A DNA stretch of 64,000 nucleotides from JAWLGZ01 sp041690635 (GCA_041690635.1 JAWLGZ010000002.1:372001-436000); one strand, 5' to 3'. Numbered from the stretch's first letter, positions 20,016 to 29,158 are shown. The notes: a model not told the origin generated them from the sequence alone. Made by a program: numbers and translations.

Positions 20016-21041
20016 GTGAACGGCACAGAAGGGGAAAAACGCAAACTGCACCCGCTGCCTCTCGAGGAGATCAAGAAGGGGCTGGCGGACGCTCCGCTCT
20101 TTCTCGGCATCGATATCGACTCGCTTGAGGGTCATCTGGCGCGAATTCAGGGAGTGACGCTGCACGATGGGGATCTGCTGCTCGCGCCGGAGCAGAAAAA
20201 CGACAAGGTCTACATCGTCCTGGCGGGCGGCCTGCGGGTACACCTGGATGACCTCACACTCCCACCGCTGCTGGTGATGCGGCGCGGCGAGTGCGCCGGG
20301 GAACTCTCCATCATCGACCACGACAATCCCTCCGCCTACGTGGTCGCCGAAGGGGAGTGCCGGCTGCTGGTGATCGACCAGGAGGTGCTCTGGTCCCTGG
20401 TGGACAACTCCCACGCCCTCGCCCGCAACCTGCTCTACACGCTCTCCCAGCGCATGCGCTTCGGTCACTCGGTGATCATCAACGGCTTCGAGGCGCAGCG
20501 GCAGTGGCAGCACTACGCCACCATCGATGCGTTGACCGACCTGCACAATCGACGCTGGCTCAACATGGCCTTCGACCGCCAACTCGAACGCTGCAGCACC
20601 TCCGGGCAGCCGCTCGGCGTCATCATGCTCGATATCGATCACTTCAAGCACTACAACGACAACTACGGACATCCGGCAGGAGATTGTGCGCTCAGTGCGG
20701 TCGCGCGAACCATACGCAAGCACCTGCGCCCCAACGATATCGCAGTGCGCTACGGCGGCGAGGAGTTCGTCATCCTGCTCCCAGACACGGACCTCGACGG
20801 TGCGGTCAGCATTGCCGAGCGGCTGCGTGCCGCAGTGGCAGCCACTGTAATCACCGATCGGGAGCGGAATCCATTGCCCCCGGTGCACATCTCCCTGGGC
20901 GTGGCCGAGGCCTGTCCGGGGAACCACGAAAGCAGTGATCAACTCCTCGCCCGTGCCGACGAGGCGCTTTATCGTGCCAAGGAGCGGGGTAGAAACCAGG
21001 TGGCGAAGGGCAGAAGCCGATCCTCGATCGGGGCACAGTAA
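20016..21041 (+). CDS. Cyclic-nucleotide-binding domain / GGDEF diguanylate cyclase
   Basis: A 341-residue cytoplasmic protein. Residues about 30-150 form a cNMP-binding fold (VYIVLAGGLRVHL, GECAGELSIIDHDNPSAYVVA); residues about 170-325 a GGDEF domain with the active motif in RYGGEEFVILLP and an RPND inhibitory site five residues before it. GTG at 20016 is chosen because GGGAGGAG lies six bases upstream. It follows the CHASE2 cyclase by 20 bases, so the nucleotide made by the cyclase is the obvious ligand controlling c-di-GMP synthesis. Confidence 0.93.
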   Translation: MNGTEGEKRKLHPLPLEEIKKGLADAPLFLGIDIDSLEGHLARIQGVTLHDGDLLLAPEQKNDKVYIVLAGGLRVHLDDLTLPPLLVMRRGECAGELSIIDHDNPSAYVVAEGECRLLVIDQEVLWSLVDNSHALARNLLYTLSQRMRFGHSVIINGFEAQRQWQHYATIDALTDLHNRRWLNMAFDRQLERCSTSGQPLGVIMLDIDHFKHYNDNYGHPAGDCALSAVARTIRKHLRPNDIAVRYGGEEFVILLPDTDLDGAVSIAERLRAAVAATVITDRERNPLPPVHISLGVAEACPGNHESSDQLLARADEALYRAKERGRNQVAKGRSRSSIGAQ

Positions 21042-21111
21042 TCACCCATTCAGAATCACCCATCCGGGGGGCACCGCTTCCACGCATGAACGGGCGTTGG
21101 GCGCCAACGCC

Positions 21112-22434
21112 TCACGCCGCGATGACGCGGTTACGGCCGCCCTCCTTCGCCTCATACAGGGCCGCGTCGGCGCGGTTCATCACCGGATCGATCTGCTCTT
21201 CGCTGTGGTCGTATATGGCAACACCGAGTGAACAGGTGAAACTGAGTGGACCCTGTTCGGTATTGATTACGATCTTGCTGATCGCATTGCGCAGCCGCTC
21301 AGCCGCGGCGACCGCGCGATCGATATCGGTCTCGGGCAGCAAGACGGCAAACTCTTCCCCCCCCAGACGCCCTACCGTGTCGTTGGGGCGAAAGCACTCC
21401 TTCAGGGACTTGGCCACCGCCTTCAGCGCCTCATCGCCGATACCGTGACCGTAGGTGTCGTTGATCCGCTTGAAGAAGTCGATGTCCATCATCATGAAGG
21501 CGAGCGGGTGGCCATGGCGCCGGGAGCGCACCACCTCGGTGGCGGCGGTGTTCATGAAGTGGCGGCGGTTCGCAACGCCGGTCAAACCGTCGGTGGTCGC
21601 AAGGCGGCGCAGCTCGTCCTCCAGATGCTTGCGTTCGGTCATATCCTCCTTTACCGCCACGTAGTTGGTAATGGCGCCTTCGTTGTCGAAGATGGGCGCG
21701 ATGCAGCAGCTCTCCCAATACAGCTCGCCATCCTTCTTCTTGTTCAACAGTTCCCCGCGCCACTCGCGGCCGGCGCTGATATTCCCCCACAGTTCCCGAT
21801 AGGTCTCAATGGGTGTCTGACCCGACTTGAGCAGACTGGGCCTGTGACCGATCACCTCGCCTGTCTCCCATCCGGTCAGTTCGGCGAACTTGGGATTCAC
21901 ATATTCGATATAGCCGGCGGGATCGGTGATGAGCACCACGTTGGGGCTGTGCTCAACGGCACTGGTGAGCTTGCGCAGTTCCGCCTCGGCACGGTTGCGC
22001 TGTTCGATCAAATCACTCACCCAGCGCACGCGCTCGGTCAGAAGGCGCAGAACATGCTCGAAGACATCGGTCTCCGATCGCAGGAAATCCATAAATGCGC
22101 CGCGTGAGATGACGTAGAGTTCCGCCTCCTTCGCCACCACGGCGTCCGCTGTGCGCGGCATGCCGTCGAGTATCGCAATCTCACCGAACGTACACCCTTC
22201 GTTGAGGGTGTTCAGCACGTAACGGCTGCCGTCCGGCTTGTCCACCGTAATCTCCACCGTGCCCGAAAGGACGCTGTAGAGGGTGTTGCCCGGGTCCCCC
22301 TTGTGAAACACGAACTCCCCGGCACCGCAAGCAACGGTTTTTCCCAGGGAGGCTACACGATCGATAAGGTCGGGATTCAGATCCTTGAACAGGAAATTCG
22401 ATGCCAGCGCCTTGCGTTCCCGCGTAGTGTTCAT
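21112..22434 (-). CDS. cNMP-binding / PAS / GGDEF diguanylate cyclase
   Basis: A 440-residue cytoplasmic protein: a cNMP-binding domain (about 15-135; FHKGDPGNTLYSVLSGTVEI, FGEIAILDGMPRTADAVV with the phosphate-binding cassette Arg), a short helical linker, a PAS domain (AVEHSPNVVLITDPAGYIEY; PIFDNEGAITNYVAVKEDMT) and a GGDEF domain with GGEEF and an RPND inhibitory site. The ATG at 22434 has AGGAG six bases upstream; upstream ATGs look spurious. It faces the preceding cNMP-GGDEF gene tail to tail. Confidence 0.93.
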   Translation of the reverse strand: MNTTRERKALASNFLFKDLNPDLIDRVASLGKTVACGAGEFVFHKGDPGNTLYSVLSGTVEITVDKPDGSRYVLNTLNEGCTFGEIAILDGMPRTADAVVAKEAELYVISRGAFMDFLRSETDVFEHVLRLLTERVRWVSDLIEQRNRAEAELRKLTSAVEHSPNVVLITDPAGYIEYVNPKFAELTGWETGEVIGHRPSLLKSGQTPIETYRELWGNISAGREWRGELLNKKKDGELYWESCCIAPIFDNEGAITNYVAVKEDMTERKHLEDELRRLATTDGLTGVANRRHFMNTAATEVVRSRRHGHPLAFMMMDIDFFKRINDTYGHGIGDEALKAVAKSLKECFRPNDTVGRLGGEEFAVLLPETDIDRAVAAAERLRNAISKIVINTEQGPLSFTCSLGVAIYDHSEEQIDPVMNRADAALYEAKEGGRNRVIAA

Positions 22435-22522
22435 TGCACTCTCCTTCTTGTTGTTCATCGTACGGCGCACCGCACGTTTCCAGCATTTTTCCATCTGCCC
22501 TGCGGCATCGAGGTTATCAGAT

Positions 22523-24595
22523 TCAAAATCCGCTTTCGCGAATTATCACCTCGGCCACCCCCCGCCACAGCCACCCCAGGGGGCTGATACGTTCGGTCTC
22601 GATGGAGGCCATGCCCGTGCGCACCTGTGCAAGTGCCTTCGGTTCGGCAGGGTCGAGCCGCACCCGGTAGACGTTCTTCACCGGTACCAGCCCGCCTGAG
22701 GAGTCTTGCCGCACCGGCAGTGTCCCACCGTACACGGCTGCCACATACGGCCGGCGCAGGGACTCGGTCGCAGCCGAATCGATGCGGCTGACCCGGAGCG
22801 GCAGTTCCAGCCCCTCGCTCACAAAACGGGCGGCTGCACCCGGCTGGATGCGGCCGACCTCGGCCTCCGGGATCCACGCCTCCACAAAAACGCGGTCGCT
22901 GTCGAGAACCAGGGCAAGTGCCAGATCCCGCCCGACCCAGCGGCCCGGAGAGAGCCCCGGGGCCAGGTCGGCTATCACGCCGGCGGCGGGCGCGACCAGA
23001 CTCAGTTTCGCCTTCTGCTCGAGCAGCCCGCGCTGTTCCGCAAGCGCAGCACCCAACTCCTCCATCAGCACCGGACTTGGCGGTTCATGGTCCATCCGCC
23101 ATTCGAGCGCCTCAATGCGTGCCCCCAACACCTCCAGCTGGTGGTCAAAATCCGGGGCCGACAACTCGACAAGGCGTTCCCCGCGCCCCACCGCCTGCCC
23201 CTCTTCAACCAGCACCCGGTCGATGCGCGCAGGTGCAGGCGCGTAGAGAGCCACAGCGGTCCCCGACGCCACCGCCGGCGACGTAATCTCACCGTGCCAC
23301 GGCACGACCAGCAGCGCCAGAAACAGGCCGAACAGCGTCATCGCACCGATGCTACGCCGGTTCCACCGCACCGATGAACGCCTGCCCCACCAAACCTGCA
23401 CCTCACGCAGCACCGGCCCCCCAATCAGCCAACCCACCTCGACGAGGAGAATCAGCACGCCGAGCAGCTTGAACACCAGCGTGTAGGCGAGCAGTGCCAA
23501 ACCCAGGATCAGCAGCAGGCGATAGATCCAGCAGGCATAGCCGTACAGGATGAAGGCGGACTGCCGGCGCCGGGGGAGCGACTCGGGAGGCGGATCGCCG
23601 AATCCGAACAGCCACTCCCTAAGCTGCCAGCGCCCAAGAGTAAATGCGCGTGGCTGGAGATTGGCCTCGTCCACCCAGTCGGAGAGCAGGTAGTAGCCAT
23701 CGAAGCGCATCAACGGGTTCAGGTTGACCAGCAGCGTGATGGCCAGGGTGGTGGTGGCGAGCAAAAAGGCGACGCCCCGCAGGTGACCGTCCGGCAGCAG
23801 GCTCCAGGCGAGCAGTGCGAAGGCCCCAATCGCGATCTCCACGGCTACCCCCGCCGCCCCGATGCGCAGCCGCTGCCATCGATCCGTCAGCCGCCAGGCG
23901 TCCGAAACGTCGGTATAAAGCACCGGCCACAGCAGGATGAAACCCACACCGATGCGTGGGACCCGGCAGCCGGCCCGTTTGGCGGTGAAAGCGTGTGCCA
24001 GTTCGTGGGCCACCTTGGCAGCGACCAGCGCGAGCCCGAATCCGATCAGCCCGGCAGGGGTAAGAAAGTCGACGAAGGTCGCCAGGAACCGGTCCCACTG
24101 GCGCAGGGCGAGCAGCAGCCCCGCACCACCGGCCACTGCCACTGCCACCCAGAACAGGCGGCTGAAAAATGGCTGTGCCAGCGGCAGGGTGCGTAACAGC
24201 CAACGGTCGGGTCGGAACAACGGAACGCGAAAGAAGAGATAGGAGCCGAGCAGCCGGTGCATGCCATGCCGCTTTCCCGTGAGTGCGGCGAGCCGCTCCG
24301 GGCCGCCCGGGTCATCGGCCCGCAGCAGCCCGTTCTTCCCCAAAAAGGCGGCGAGTTCGGCGACCGCCTCCGGCTCGATGCGGAGCATCGTCTCGGTTTC
24401 GGCGCGCGCGGCCAGCCGCTCCGCGCTCCCCTCGCCCCAACGGCTGAGCAGTTCGTACTCGCGCCAGCCGAGGCGGAAGAAGCGGTTGCGCACCGGATCA
24501 TGCAGTGTCCAGGTGGGCGCCCCGTCCCGCCCCAAAGGACCGGACAATATCCTGAGTTCCGGCCGCAGGGCCGGCAGAACGCCGGCTTCGCTCAA
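22523..24595 (-). CDS. Site-2-protease (M50)-like / HlyD fusion transporter subunit
   Basis: A 690-residue membrane protein. Residues about 10-100 resemble a PqqD-like winged module (PTWTLHDPVRNRFFRLGWRE). Several helices then carry the M50 zinc motif HELAH (197-201) and NPLMRFDGYY (D299), as in YydH-type peptide metalloproteases. Residues about 430-680 are an HlyD-type adaptor (GTAVALYAPAPARIDRVLVEEGQAV; LSLVAPAAGVIADLAPGL). The start is TTG overlapping the upstream gene's stop in TTGA, so the two are coupled. I infer an inner-membrane part of an export machine; the nearby TolC-type lipoprotein and exported caspase-like protein are likely partners. Confidence 0.85.
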   Translation of the reverse strand: MSEAGVLPALRPELRILSGPLGRDGAPTWTLHDPVRNRFFRLGWREYELLSRWGEGSAERLAARAETETMLRIEPEAVAELAAFLGKNGLLRADDPGGPERLAALTGKRHGMHRLLGSYLFFRVPLFRPDRWLLRTLPLAQPFFSRLFWVAVAVAGGAGLLLALRQWDRFLATFVDFLTPAGLIGFGLALVAAKVAHELAHAFTAKRAGCRVPRIGVGFILLWPVLYTDVSDAWRLTDRWQRLRIGAAGVAVEIAIGAFALLAWSLLPDGHLRGVAFLLATTTLAITLLVNLNPLMRFDGYYLLSDWVDEANLQPRAFTLGRWQLREWLFGFGDPPPESLPRRRQSAFILYGYACWIYRLLLILGLALLAYTLVFKLLGVLILLVEVGWLIGGPVLREVQVWWGRRSSVRWNRRSIGAMTLFGLFLALLVVPWHGEITSPAVASGTAVALYAPAPARIDRVLVEEGQAVGRGERLVELSAPDFDHQLEVLGARIEALEWRMDHEPPSPVLMEELGAALAEQRGLLEQKAKLSLVAPAAGVIADLAPGLSPGRWVGRDLALALVLDSDRVFVEAWIPEAEVGRIQPGAAARFVSEGLELPLRVSRIDSAATESLRRPYVAAVYGGTLPVRQDSSGGLVPVKNVYRVRLDPAEPKALAQVRTGMASIETERISPLGWLWRGVAEVIIRESGF

Positions 24596-25905
24596 AATCC
24601 GACCCCCTGCCGCAGGGCGGTGACGGGGCGGCGCAGCAGGTACCAGAACAGGGTCACCCGCTCCCCACGCACCTTCGCCGTGGCCTGCAGCCCAATACGG
24701 GGCGGGACACCTTCGCCGATGAACGCCGCCTTCAGCCGATAGGCAAACAGGCCGTCCGGCGCCTCATAGGCCTCGTAGCCGATGCGGCGCAGCCGGGCCT
24801 CCACGGGCCTGAGCGGATCGGCGTTGAACCAGGCGGTGACCGGCGCCCCGTCCGTCAACGGTATGGCATCTGCCACCGGAAGGCGGATCTCCAGTTCCGC
24901 CCTTTCCGGATCGGTGATGGTCATCACCCGCTCCCCGGTCGCCACCGGGCGGCCGAGCCAGTCGTTCGGGTCGGTGAACAAGACGAAGCCGCCCCGCTCC
25001 GCCCGCACCCGGGTACGGGCCAGCAGCGCGGCGGCGTGATCCCGTTCGGCAATCCGCTGTGCAAGGTGTGCCTCCAGCAGGGCCAACCGCGCCTTCTGCC
25101 CGGGGTCGGAGAATGCCTCCTGGCGCGCCTTGAGCAGCTCCGCCTCCGCTACAGCGAGTGCCTTCACCGCCAACTCCAGACGGCTACGCGCACTGGTGTC
25201 CTCAAGGCGAAAGAGGGGCTCTCCCGCGGCAACCCGCTGGTTCGGTTCCACCTCGACCGCCTCAATCACCCCATCCAGTGGTGCCGCCACCACCAGCGGG
25301 TCCCGGTCCACCACCGTAGCCGGCGCCAGGACCGATTGTGGCACCGGGATCGCCAGCGCCGCGCAGGCAATTGCCGCTGCCGCAAGGCGGCGATTTCGGC
25401 CCGGGAGAAAATGGCGGCGAGGCGACCGCTCGAGCGCTGCCAAGGCGTGGCCGTAGGCCCCGGCGAGCGTCTCCACCAGCGCCATTTCCGCCTCGGACCA
25501 GGGTTCGTCGCGTGCCAACCACAAGCCGCCGAGCGGCTCACCGGCCGGAGGTCCGATCCGGCAGGCTAACACCTGCGGCGGGAGATACTCCTCCCACTCG
25601 GATCGCAACTCCGGCGCCTCGATCAGGCCGGGGTCGATGGTGGCAACCGGCGGTTGCGCCGGACGATCGAGATTCGCCAGAAGCTGCTCCATGGCATCCA
25701 CAAACGGGGTGTTCCGGTCGAGTGCGGGAACACCGGAGACCGCCGCCAGGCGGGGTCCGGCCGGCTGCCGGGTCCAGAACAGTGCGATGGTGTACGGCAG
25801 CAGGCGCGCCGTACGATTGACCATGATGAAGCTCAGCGCCTCCCGGGTGGGAGCCTGCCGTGCCTCCTGTTCAAGCTGGATGAGTGTGGCGAGGCGTTGG
25901 GGCAT
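24592..25905 (-). CDS. GAF-like / HlyD-family membrane adaptor
   Basis: A 437-residue protein. Residues about 20-165 look like a cytoplasmic GAF-type domain (ARLLPYTIALFWTRQ; GGLWLARDEPWSEAEMALVETLAGAYGHAL). One membrane helix follows (RRLAAAAIACAALAIPVPQSVL), then an HlyD-type periplasmic region with split lipoyl halves (PLDGVIEAVEVEPNQRVAAG; RAERGGFVLFTDPNDWLG). The two-part architecture suggests that a cytoplasmic ligand could gate an export complex. It is coupled to the downstream M50-HlyD fusion by a four-base overlap. Confidence 0.8.
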   Translation of the reverse strand: MPQRLATLIQLEQEARQAPTREALSFIMVNRTARLLPYTIALFWTRQPAGPRLAAVSGVPALDRNTPFVDAMEQLLANLDRPAQPPVATIDPGLIEAPELRSEWEEYLPPQVLACRIGPPAGEPLGGLWLARDEPWSEAEMALVETLAGAYGHALAALERSPRRHFLPGRNRRLAAAAIACAALAIPVPQSVLAPATVVDRDPLVVAAPLDGVIEAVEVEPNQRVAAGEPLFRLEDTSARSRLELAVKALAVAEAELLKARQEAFSDPGQKARLALLEAHLAQRIAERDHAAALLARTRVRAERGGFVLFTDPNDWLGRPVATGERVMTITDPERAELEIRLPVADAIPLTDGAPVTAWFNADPLRPVEARLRRIGYEAYEAPDGLFAYRLKAAFIGEGVPPRIGLQATAKVRGERVTLFWYLLRRPVTALRQGVGF

Positions 25906-26059
25906 CGGCCGATTCTACCGACCTGTGGCGCGAAGCGCGAAGTGCGGGAAGAGGTGAGGCATGGGGCCGGGAAACGGCAAGGTGCGGCCAAGGAGATGCT
26001 GATTTAATCAGCGTTTCCCTAATCCGTTCTCCGCTTGCCGGCTCCGGACCCCGCGCAGC

Positions 26060-27055
26060 TCAATCGATGGGAATTACCGGTCCTGCGGACGAGACACGAT
26101 TTCGCCCGCTGCTCTTGGCCGCGTCCAGGGCCTCGCCGGCCCTGACGAGCGCGGCATCGATGGAGGGCTCGAACGGCTGATAGCCGGCCACCCCCACGGA
26201 GCAGGTAAAACTGAAGGCACCCGCATCGGTGTCCACCACCAGACCCGAAACGGCCTTGCGCAATCGCTCGGCGACCTCGAACGCCTCGTCCGGACCGGTC
26301 CCCGGAAGCAGCACAGCAAACTCCTCGCCTGCCATGCGGCCGATGACCTGATGCTCGCACTCGTCGATGCGGCCCACCGTGTCGGTGGCCCGGAAAAACG
26401 TGAACAGGGTCTGGCCCAGTGCTTTCAGCGACAGGTCGCCGGCACTATGTCCGTAGGTGTCGTTGATCTGTTTGAAGTGGTCAAGGTCCAGCAGCAGGAC
26501 CGACAACGGGGAGCCAAACCGGCGCGCGCGTGCCGTCTCCTTGAGCGACACCTCCATGAACTGGCGGCGGTTGTAGAGGCCGGTCAGCACGTCGACCATC
26601 GCCAGGTGTCGCACCTCGGACTCCACCTTCCGGTGCCCGGCCACCAGGTACCGGAGCAAGGCCTGGAAAAGCAGCGGGTCGGCCCGGACCTGCTCCAGGA
26701 ACTCCATGCGCGGAATGAGCAGCAGCTCGATATCGGTCAGGGCGGTGGCCTCAACCGGACAGGGCTCGCCATCCAGAAAGGCAAACGCCCCCGGGACGAT
26801 ACCCCTTTCAATTACATCGACGACCCGGCGCTCCCCTGCGTCGCTCACGCTCAATTCGACAGTGCCTGCGAGCAGCAGATGCAGTTCATCCGCAGGATCG
26901 CCGCAACGAAACAGTGTCTGCCCCTCGGGAAGTGAGCGCCTTCGCCCCTGTTCGGCCAGGGACGCAAGGCCCTCGGGCGACACGTCGCCCAAGAAGAGGC
27001 TATTTTTCAAGGCATCCAGCACATGCTTCACATCCATTCCCCCAAAGTCCATCAT
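26060..27055 (-). CDS. cNMP-binding / GGDEF protein with altered active site
   Basis: A 331-residue cytoplasmic protein with a cNMP-binding domain (FRCGDPADELHLLLAGTVELSV; AFLDGEPCPVEATAL) and a GGDEF domain. Two features are odd. The signature reads AGEEF (MAGEEFAVLLPG), and 11 extra residues (IDECEHQVIGR) lie just before it, so the RATD inhibitory site is 16 rather than 5 residues from the motif. The inserted DNA is flanked by an 8-base direct repeat. The enzyme may be active, uninhibited or a c-di-GMP-blind relay. The start is uncertain among ATGs at 27055, 27052 and 27037. Confidence 0.85.
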   Translation of the reverse strand: MMDFGGMDVKHVLDALKNSLFLGDVSPEGLASLAEQGRRRSLPEGQTLFRCGDPADELHLLLAGTVELSVSDAGERRVVDVIERGIVPGAFAFLDGEPCPVEATALTDIELLLIPRMEFLEQVRADPLLFQALLRYLVAGHRKVESEVRHLAMVDVLTGLYNRRQFMEVSLKETARARRFGSPLSVLLLDLDHFKQINDTYGHSAGDLSLKALGQTLFTFFRATDTVGRIDECEHQVIGRMAGEEFAVLLPGTGPDEAFEVAERLRKAVSGLVVDTDAGAFSFTCSVGVAGYQPFEPSIDAALVRAGEALDAAKSSGRNRVSSAGPVIPID

Positions 27056-27202
27056 TTTTGTCCGGCTAAGTGTACTCTATGGCGGCCCATTATCCCTCCT
27101 TGGCCGGGAATTCGACAGAGATGCCGCCGGGCAAGGTGCACCGGTATTTTCCTCCACACATCTGTGCTGGCGGAAAGGAAACCTGCCTGATCGGAAACCA
27201 CA

Positions 27203-29158
27203 CTATTCAGCTGCGCCAGTCCCCAGCGTGAAATAAACGGTGGCGCCGTGGTTTGGCGCCCCCTCCGCCCATACCTCGCCGCCGTGACGCTGGATGATGC
27301 GCCGCACGGTGGCAAGTCCAATACCCGTTCCCGCGTAGTCCGCTTCCGTGTGCAGCCGCTCGAAAGGCTTGAACAGCTTGTGGGCATACTCCATCTCGAA
27401 CCCCGCACCGTTGTCTCGGATATGAAAGATGGTACGAGCGCCATGCCGCTCGGCACCGAATTCGATGCGGGGAGCGGCCTGATTTGCGGTGAACTTCCAG
27501 GCGTTGCCGAGCAGGTTCTGCAGCAACAGGCGCAACAGGGTCTCGTCACCGGTGGCGGTCAGATCGGAAGCGATGGACAGCTCAACCACCCGGTCCGGCT
27601 CGCCCTCTTGCAACAGGCGGCACACCTCCCCGGCCAGACGGCTCAGATCCACCTCATCCAGGGTCAACTCGGTGCGAAACACCCGCGAGAGGTTAAGCAG
27701 GCCGTCAATCAACTCGCTCATGCGCAGGGCGGCGTTCTGCATCCGGTCAAGATAGGTGTGAGCCAGCGCATCGAGGGAGTCGGCATAGTCCTCGCGCAAC
27801 ACTTCACCGAAGCCGTTAATGGCCCTTAGTGGTGCCCGCAGGTCGTGAGAGACCGAGTAGCTGAACGCCTCCAGCTCCTGGTTCGCGGCTTGGAGCTCCC
27901 GGGTTCGCTCGTCCACCAGCCGCTCCAGCTCGTGGCGGTGACTGTGAAGCTCCTTCTCGATGCGCCGGCGCTTGGAGATGTCACGGAAGTGGCCCACATA
28001 GAGCCGGGTCTCGCCCAGATCGATGCGGGTCCCGACCACCTCCACCGGCAGCGTCCGTCCCTCCCTGGTGAGCACAAGATGTTCGTAACGCGACGAGCCG
28101 CCGCGCTCCATATCCTGAAAGGCCGACCGAAGCCTTTCCTGCTCTTCCGGAGGATGGATGTCCGGCGGCCCCAACCGCAGCAGCTCCTGTTCCGTATAGC
28201 CAAGCAGCGCTACGGCGCGGTGATTGACATCGACGAAGAGTCCCTTCTCGCCGACCACAAGGATCGCATCGCTGGCGTTCTCCATCAGTGCGCGATACTT
28301 CCGCTCCGACTCCGCCAGTGCCCGGGTCTGCGACGCCACTGCCTCATTCAGCACCCGAGTATGGTTCAGCATTCGATGGACCTGATAGGCAACGACTCCG
28401 ACCAACGCGCTGCCCGCCACCCAGATGACCAACAGCGTAAAGAGTGCGGAGCGGGACAGCTCAGCCTCCCGGCCGATCCCCAGCGTCCAGGTGGTGTCCC
28501 CTACGGAAAGGATACGGTGCTGCACCGCCCCAGGCAGGGTCTCCGCCCCCCAGAACAGCTCGCCGTTCTGGTCGCGCAGATTGAACGAATAATCTGCGGT
28601 CCAGGGATCGAGCCTGGCGGTGAGTGATGCGATATTCACCACCCCCTGCGCCAATCCCTGTAAATCATCCCCCCGGTAGAGGGGCGCCCGCACCACGATG
28701 GCCAGTTCGCCACCGATGATGCGGTGTGGACTGTCCACCACGATTCGGCGCTTGACGATGGCCTTCTCGACAAAAGGTGCCGAGGGTCGCTGCGACAGAT
28801 CCACCCCCAATGCGCGCTGGTGCCGTTCAAGGGGGAAGACAAGCTGAATGCGCCGATCAGGCCCGACATAGACCAGCGCTTCCAGTTCCGGATGGAGCGC
28901 ATGCAGGTTGGCGGAAAAGCGATCGAATGCGCGCGGTTCCGGCAGGGAGTCACCCGCGAGCATGAATGCCTGCAGGTTGCTGACCGCCTCGACCAAGCCC
29001 TGCACGGCATGCGTAAGATCGCTCTGGACCGCGGTTGCGGCATCATTCAGGTAGCGTTGATTCTCGAGGTCGATTTCGGCCCGATACCACTGGTCGAGCA
29101 GCACAAGCGTACCCGTGCCCATCAGCAGGACCAGCGTGAGATAGAGCCGATGGAGCAT
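27203..29158 (-). CDS. CHASE / PAS sensor histidine kinase
   Basis: A 651-residue inner-membrane kinase. One helix at the N-terminus (LYLTLVLLMGTGTLVLL) and one near residue 265 flank a periplasmic CHASE-type domain (LEALVYVGPDRRIQLVFP; VRAPLYRGDDLQGLAQGVVN). A PAS domain follows (ENASDAILVVGEKGLFVDVN), then HisKA with the phosphorylated His in YSVSHDLRAPLRAI and HATPase_c (LLGNAWKF, DNGAGFEM, GTGIGLATV). There is no receiver or adjacent response regulator, so it is an orphan. The start at MLHRLYLTL is preferred to a TTG 32 codons upstream. Confidence 0.93.
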   Translation of the reverse strand: MLHRLYLTLVLLMGTGTLVLLDQWYRAEIDLENQRYLNDAATAVQSDLTHAVQGLVEAVSNLQAFMLAGDSLPEPRAFDRFSANLHALHPELEALVYVGPDRRIQLVFPLERHQRALGVDLSQRPSAPFVEKAIVKRRIVVDSPHRIIGGELAIVVRAPLYRGDDLQGLAQGVVNIASLTARLDPWTADYSFNLRDQNGELFWGAETLPGAVQHRILSVGDTTWTLGIGREAELSRSALFTLLVIWVAGSALVGVVAYQVHRMLNHTRVLNEAVASQTRALAESERKYRALMENASDAILVVGEKGLFVDVNHRAVALLGYTEQELLRLGPPDIHPPEEQERLRSAFQDMERGGSSRYEHLVLTREGRTLPVEVVGTRIDLGETRLYVGHFRDISKRRRIEKELHSHRHELERLVDERTRELQAANQELEAFSYSVSHDLRAPLRAINGFGEVLREDYADSLDALAHTYLDRMQNAALRMSELIDGLLNLSRVFRTELTLDEVDLSRLAGEVCRLLQEGEPDRVVELSIASDLTATGDETLLRLLLQNLLGNAWKFTANQAAPRIEFGAERHGARTIFHIRDNGAGFEMEYAHKLFKPFERLHTEADYAGTGIGLATVRRIIQRHGGEVWAEGAPNHGATVYFTLGTGAAE

